From Gymnopilus junonius (Eukaryota; Basidiomycota; Agaricomycetes; Agaricales; Galerinaceae), in the NCBI GenBank assembly GCA_015501075.1, contig JADNYJ010000027.1, positions 186,001 through 250,000 of the forward strand: DNA of 64,000 nt, read 5' to 3'. This document shows positions 59,701 through 64,000 of the stretch, in pieces. Each line of letters starts with the position of its first letter. Within the stretch, counting starts at the first letter, position 1. The notes under the pieces were generated by a model. That model saw nothing but the letters and a program-made list of their open reading frames with translations, made no database searches and was not told the origin of the DNA. The position numbers and the translations under genes were made by a program.

Positions 59701-59899
59701 GACTGCAGCTTCTGGTACGAAAAGGTTGAGAGAGGTAAAATGGAGAAGATATTGCCGTGGCTGCCAAGGGCGTCGGTATTGGAAGAGTCGTGGCCAAATG
59801 GTGTGCAAGAGCTCCCTGAAGCGTTCCCAATGATAGTTTCGATGTTGGATCATGTAGATGCGCAAGCAAGATAGTGTATCCGCTGTCAGAAGTGGCCAT
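56739..59899 (-). CDS. Helical protein resembling peroxin Pex8
   Basis: A large all-helical protein is read from at least nine exons. The start chosen is MATSDSGYTILLAHLHDP (59899). Recognisable stretches are FSTAFRHATHLKYRSLVEGA, WVTDVSKGVHGGHPVLRLAA, LSGLLLGVED, SIEQLVPVLSDKCIRDWIWG, SHRETFESAHSVVLAIFASH and DMFTLAWYCVQLLLDTINEL, then SSLPLTLMLRALDEIRQLI. From memory this pattern fits fungal Pex8, the intraperoxisomal import factor, but I hold that loosely. The present C-terminus (QRRTL) shows no PTS1. One T appears missing from a run at about 59720 (CAACCTTTTCGTACC). The junction around 57560-57450 could not be made to fit exactly. Other splice joins are in frame. Confidence 0.6.
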
Positions 59900-60545
59900 A
59901 GTCCCTTTTGCAGTTTGCAGAAACTTCTGTAGGTTCGGGGTATTGGTTTGGTATTGGTCAAGGTACAAGATGTGTTGGCAGTGGACAAGAAAACCGTATG
60001 TCCGATTTGATAACCGAGTTGACCGGTTGAGCTTTAGTCACCGACAACTGTGGACGACTGTGGGTCCTACCTCAACCGCACAGGGTGTGTTCTGTATGAG
60101 GCGTTGAGAATGTGTGCTGAAGCTTTTGGGACACTCAGATACTTAGCAGTCATTCCGAGTATGTCCCGCTTGTGAGAACGCCTTGATCCGGGAACGATAA
60201 CGGAAGCCTGATCAGATTTGCTGCCTCGAAGAGGTGATAATAGGCGACTAGCATAGTGAACTTCGGTGGGTTCATAAAAGTGTTCGAAACATGGAGTAGG
60301 GAATGGTACTCCTCAAGGCGCTCCCTTCGGGCCAAGACCGAACCTTCACTCGTGAAGACAAGGCAGATTGGCTTTCAAATGGAGAACACTACGTACATGC
60401 CCTACTAAATTATCACCTCATGGAGTTTTATGACTTCGGCAACATATCGGATTCTGTCATTCGAATTTACTAATCGTGATAAGGACCCTTGACGGCAATT
60501 CTATACATTCGTGAAAACCAGTTCGAATGAGTTCAAGGGAACATT
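59900..60545. other. Intergenic interval
   Basis: No gene supported. A 61-codon minus-strand ORF at 60150-60335 has no recognisable motif. Confidence 0.45.
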
Positions 60546-62848
60546 TTAGGTCTGTATCACGTTATCGAGATTATGCCAAAACGAGCACCGGTCAGTCAGC
60601 GATCCCATTTGTTCCATCTCCACTCCTCCAGGATGTAGAAGGATACGCGAACTGCCCGTGCTTTCGTTGACTGGCTAAAAGAATCAAAGTCAGAATCAGA
60701 ACCAGAGTCACGGAAGATGGTTGGTAAGTTAATTTCTAAGCTTCATACTTACTTTCCACACAATTCCATTCTTCGAGACCGGCTTTCCACCTGTCACGAA
60801 GGACGTCCAATATTCACGCATAGACTCGAAAAGGACAGCATCGTCTTTATCTTCATTGTCAGGTGGCGATGAGAAGAAAGCCGTAAGTTCGGCCCCGTGG
60901 TCAGATCCCAGATTTGGGTTGTCGTAACTACGCAAGAGAAGAAAATGCGCATTTGCGCAATTAGCGTGGATGTAATAGTCATGAGACGTTGGGAAAGGAG
61001 AGCTCACTGATACTGGTACGCAGTATTAGCCTCGGATGCTTTAAACACAGACCCCGTTATCATACTAGCCGAGCATATGTAACGAGCCTCGCCATACATC
61101 TGCTGGCCTTGCAGACTAAAAGAACTATTAAACTCTTCAAGGGGATAGATCTCAAAGCCAGAGTCGACAGAACTGTGAGTAATATTTGCGTATTGTCCCT
61201 GGAGGAAGTTGAAGACCGTGGCTTCGGTCGCATTTGGCATTGAGGTATTTGCCGATGCGTCTGTAAGAGATGCAGACCAGTTTGCTCCTTCGTCCGTGTT
61301 TGAGCCGAAGAGAACTGGAACGCGAGAGAAGCGGCCTGCTTTAAATGCCTCAACTGGGCGTTCTTCGAGAAACTCGCCGTCCACACCGGGTGCAAAAACA
61401 AATAAGGTCGCCGGACGCGCTACTAGAACTTGACTTCCTGCGAGGGTAAGTTCCTCACTACTTGCTGACCGGAGGCATTGCAATGTACTAGAACTTTTAT
61501 TACCACAGCCCCTGGAAGGAGGTCGAAAACTCAATTAACTTGACTATTTTCATTGATATTAATAACCCACGCAAATTCCGCAAATTGTTCATATATTCCT
61601 TCAGCATAGGATTCGTCGAATGTTGGCGTGAAGCTAAGAGAGGGACTGTCACCCATGGCTGCATGGAAGAGCCCTTCGTTGTTTCCACCATTGGCTACGA
61701 GCTGGGAATGGAAGCATTATCATTGACATCGAGGGCTAGGACAGGACTGGCACTTACGTGGAACATGGTAGACCCTGCTCCGGCTGATTGACCCCAGATG
61801 GTGATTGCCCTATCCCGTAAAGCATGTTAATGAAGTAAAATCGACAGCTTCTAAACACATTTTCTGACTTATTATCACCTCCAAATAGGTGTATGTATTT
61901 TTGCAACCACCGTAGAGCGGCTCTCTGCAAATTACGACACTACGATGAGCCTGGACTGCAAAGCACGCAATAGAATTTACTTACTTGGTCAAGAAGACCA
62001 GCATTTAGGGCACCGTTTTCTTTGATCTGAGAACCAGCTGCAATACAGCGAAATTACTGCCGTGAGCGACGGACTTGAGGCTGGTTTCTAGAACACACCA
62101 AGGAATCCAAATTGCCCTAGGCGGTATTCGAATGAGACAAAGATAAGAGGTTTGGTGGATGATTGAATGATTAGTTCTGGAGGTGCATCGCGGGTGTTGC
62201 CTTCCTGAAACCCTCCACCTGTTAGTCGGAAGTTAATCACAGATGACAAAAATACGTGGAATTTAGAATCACCGTGGAACCACACCAACACTGGAAGCTT
62301 GTCATCCAAATGAGTATTGATAGGTATATATACCTTCAACAAAAATATCAGCAACGACAGATTCCCAGAGAAAAATATAATAATTATATACATTTCCAAA
62401 GAGGCAATCTTCTGATGTTCCTGACGTTACTGAGTTTTGCGGCGTCTCAATACAAGCATTCGCAAACTGGGAGAAACCGATTAACAAAATAGAGTTTTCC
62501 ACGGAAATCGCAAACCTTGGTTGCCGATACGTTTCCTAGATGTGTTGTAGGGGGTGATATGGGGCTCTCCACCTCAGATTGCCAGTAGGAGGATCTGCAA
62601 AACGAACACCTTTAAAGTTGATGATACCAGTACTCTCGTTTCTGAGGCCATTGAAAGTTCCGTCTGAGAGGACGCCGCCGGCTTGAGCAAGAATGAAAAG
62701 AATATGGGTTAGATTATTCACAATCAAGAGTGACCGTCGGCCCAACAAGCTTTCCGCCCTGACTTTCCTCCAGTGCCACAGAAACAGAAAATTTAACGAG
62801 ATAAGCCCACAAGACCAGTAGGATAAGAGGGAGAGGATATAGTGACAT
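60546..62848 (-). CDS. Secreted type-B carboxylesterase/lipase
   Basis: Carboxylesterase-family (COesterase) hydrolase. The signal peptide is MSLYPLPLILLVLWAYLV. Motifs: INFKGVRFADPPTGNLRW, SEDCLFGNVYIPINTH, PVLVWFHGGGFQEGN (oxyanion hole), VSFEYRLGQFGFLG, ALNAGLLDQRAALRWLQ, ITIWGQSAGAGSTMFH (nucleophile Ser in GQSAG), LFGSNTDEGANW (acid residue) and GSDHGAELTAFF (catalytic His). The C-terminus is RCSFWHNLDNVIQT. About ten introns are seen. One exon ends with the donor GTCAGA after DNK, and one C seems missing in the run at about 62562 (AGAGCCCCATATC should read APISPP). Length and all triad elements fit the family. Confidence 0.88.
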
Positions 62849-63604
62849 TTTGAAATGAGCTGCGGAGAAAGATGGCTAGTACTTATAAGTTATGCGTCAT
62901 TTGGAGAGCTGACAAAAGTTGGAAAGGGCAACTCTTCTAGTGGATTTCTAACGTTGGCGATCAGAGGACCCGGAAATATATCCTTCTTTCATGTTCTATG
63001 GTGGACACCGAGTGGCTAAGGTTTCCGAAGAGCGAGAAAGAACATCCAGCGGTGCCGGACCACCGACGAACGCCAGCCGTGGACGAGCAAGTGCATTTTA
63101 TGGTTTATTGAGATCGTCGGCTGACTAGAGACAAATATGACAGGGAAGGGAAAAATGGATCGTGGGTCCAACTTTTGTGCGTTATGAAGGTGAAAGATCT
63201 CGGGTTGACCTTCTCACTGGTGAAGAACGGAGTGAGCAAGGAGCGAAAGTTTCTACTATGGTACTAGTTTATTTTCGTGTACGTCGCACGTGATGGTGTT
63301 GGCGGTCCGTCTTACCCGTTCGTACTCAACCCCCTTTACTGTCTGAACATGATCATCGTCAGTCGGGGCATGCCCCGTACCGCGTACCGTATGAGCCCGC
63401 ATTGCCAGCACCGTGTCGACAAACCGATTAATGACGACCGCCTTGCTTCATCCTCGTGCTTGATGTATAATTGTCCCCAGTCCACAGAATCATATCGTGG
63501 GACGACTTCTGCCTTTGTTATCGAACCATTCGTCTGATATCGTATGTCATTGCCAATGAGACTGATGGACGCAAAATAACAATGATTCACATACAGGATT
63601 TTGG
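62849..63604. other. Divergent intergenic region
   Basis: No gene supported. It holds the promoter of the minus-strand carboxylesterase and of the plus-strand gene that runs off the window. Confidence 0.5.
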
Positions 63605-64000
63605 ATGACCTTTCGTATTTTAGACCTCCTTATCCTGCTGCTCTTCGTTGACGAGATGAAGTGGACGCTATCATCTATTCTCGTGCTGTCCGTGGTCTAT
63701 ACTTATTCGATGCACAAGTTCTCAAGGGCCTCGGAACTCCGGGACGAGTCAGTCGCACAAGTCAAACCCGATTTCACAGCCCGTGCAAAGCGCCTTAGAG
63801 CGGCGCGGGCGGCCAAGCAAGCTCTTCTTGAAGAGAAGCAAAGACAGACACTGGAATCACGAGCCTTCCGCTTTGAGGATTTGCCTGTGGAAGTTAGGCT
63901 CCTTGTCCTGGCACACTGCGCTGATTGGCCTGCGACATACCAATCCCTCGTCCGCGTCTCAAGCCATTGTCAAAGGTTGACTTTTCACGCATGTTTACCT
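63605..64000 (+). CDS. F-box-like protein with N-terminal hydrophobic segment, partial
   Basis: Open reading frame running off the right edge. Two in-frame ATGs are available (63605 and 63656). The first gives a hydrophobic start (ILDLLILLLFVDEMKWTLSS) that could be a signal anchor. A basic, Ala/Arg-rich helix follows (ARAKRLRAARAAKQALLEEK). Then FRFEDLPVEVRLLVLAHCAD and YQSLVRVSSHCQRL look like an F-box motif (LPxEvrllVL). An F-box behind a membrane segment would be unusual. The second ATG removes only part of the hydrophobic region. Confidence 0.55.
   Translation, partial: MTFRILDLLILLLFVDEMKWTLSSILVLSVVYTYSMHKFSRASELRDESVAQVKPDFTARAKRLRAARAAKQALLEEKQRQTLESRAFRFEDLPVEVRLLVLAHCADWPATYQSLVRVSSHCQRLTFHACLP

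Noticed and set aside
1..64000. CRISPR array, bacterial operon or phage element
   Set aside because: No regularly spaced repeats; genes are intron-rich and fungal.

Overview
The window looks like chromosomal DNA of a filamentous basidiomycete, most likely an Agaricomycete. Genes carry many introns of about 45-70 nt with GT-AG ends. The gene set is typically fungal: Kre9/Knh1-like wall proteins, Zn2Cys6 regulators with a fungal_trans domain, Bzz1, Hua1 and an expansin-like secreted barrel. Several families match those common in mushroom genomes. Exon structures below were read by eye from splice sites, frame continuity and family motifs. No search was run.

Layout. (1) 1.4-3.8 kb: two minus-strand Kre9/Knh1-like paralogues with identical intron positions. 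(2) 6.3-22.7 kb: a tangle of tandem and segmental duplications. Four gene families recur here: a Ser/Thr-rich single-pass membrane protein, a TPR-RPAP3_C co-chaperone-like protein, an APH/kinase-fold protein and a HUA1-like zinc protein. Some copies look functional and others are clearly decayed. (3) 22.8-28 kb: mostly gene-poor, with a zinc-finger fragment that may come from a transposon and one intact secreted DPBB (expansin-like) gene. (4) 28.1-31.2 kb: a 22-exon BZZ1 gene (F-BAR, C1, SH3, SH3). (5) 33.9-35.3 kb: CAF1/POP2 deadenylase. (6) 35.5-43.0 kb: two tandem paralogous Zn2Cys6 transcription factors. (7) 44.7-48.2 kb: guanine deaminase, an F-box protein and a DUF427 protein. (8) 48.8-63 kb: an unknown basic protein, two tandem acyl-CoA ligase-like (adenylate-forming) enzymes, a PEX8-like protein, a type-B carboxylesterase, and the start of another F-box-like gene cut by the window end.

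How the genes relate. CAF1 acts in mRNA deadenylation, and BZZ1 and HUA1 in cortical actin/endocytosis. The Kre9-like, DPBB and Ser/Thr-rich membrane proteins act at the wall or surface. The first adenylate-forming enzyme ends in AKL, a canonical peroxisomal PTS1. It lies 3.7 kb from a gene that may encode the peroxisomal import factor Pex8, but functional linkage is only an inference.

Three cross-cutting observations stand out. First, very small exons (7, 10, 12, 13, 15 and 19 nt) occur in several genes. The 13-nt exon inside the Zn2Cys6 domain and a 10-nt exon are shared by both transcription-factor paralogues. Second, several introns appear to use GC-AG ends. Third, many genes carry single-base frame breaks, often in short homopolymers. 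In otherwise intact genes these may be assembly errors. In the duplicated block they combine with stops, a lost splice site and deletions, and there look like true decay.
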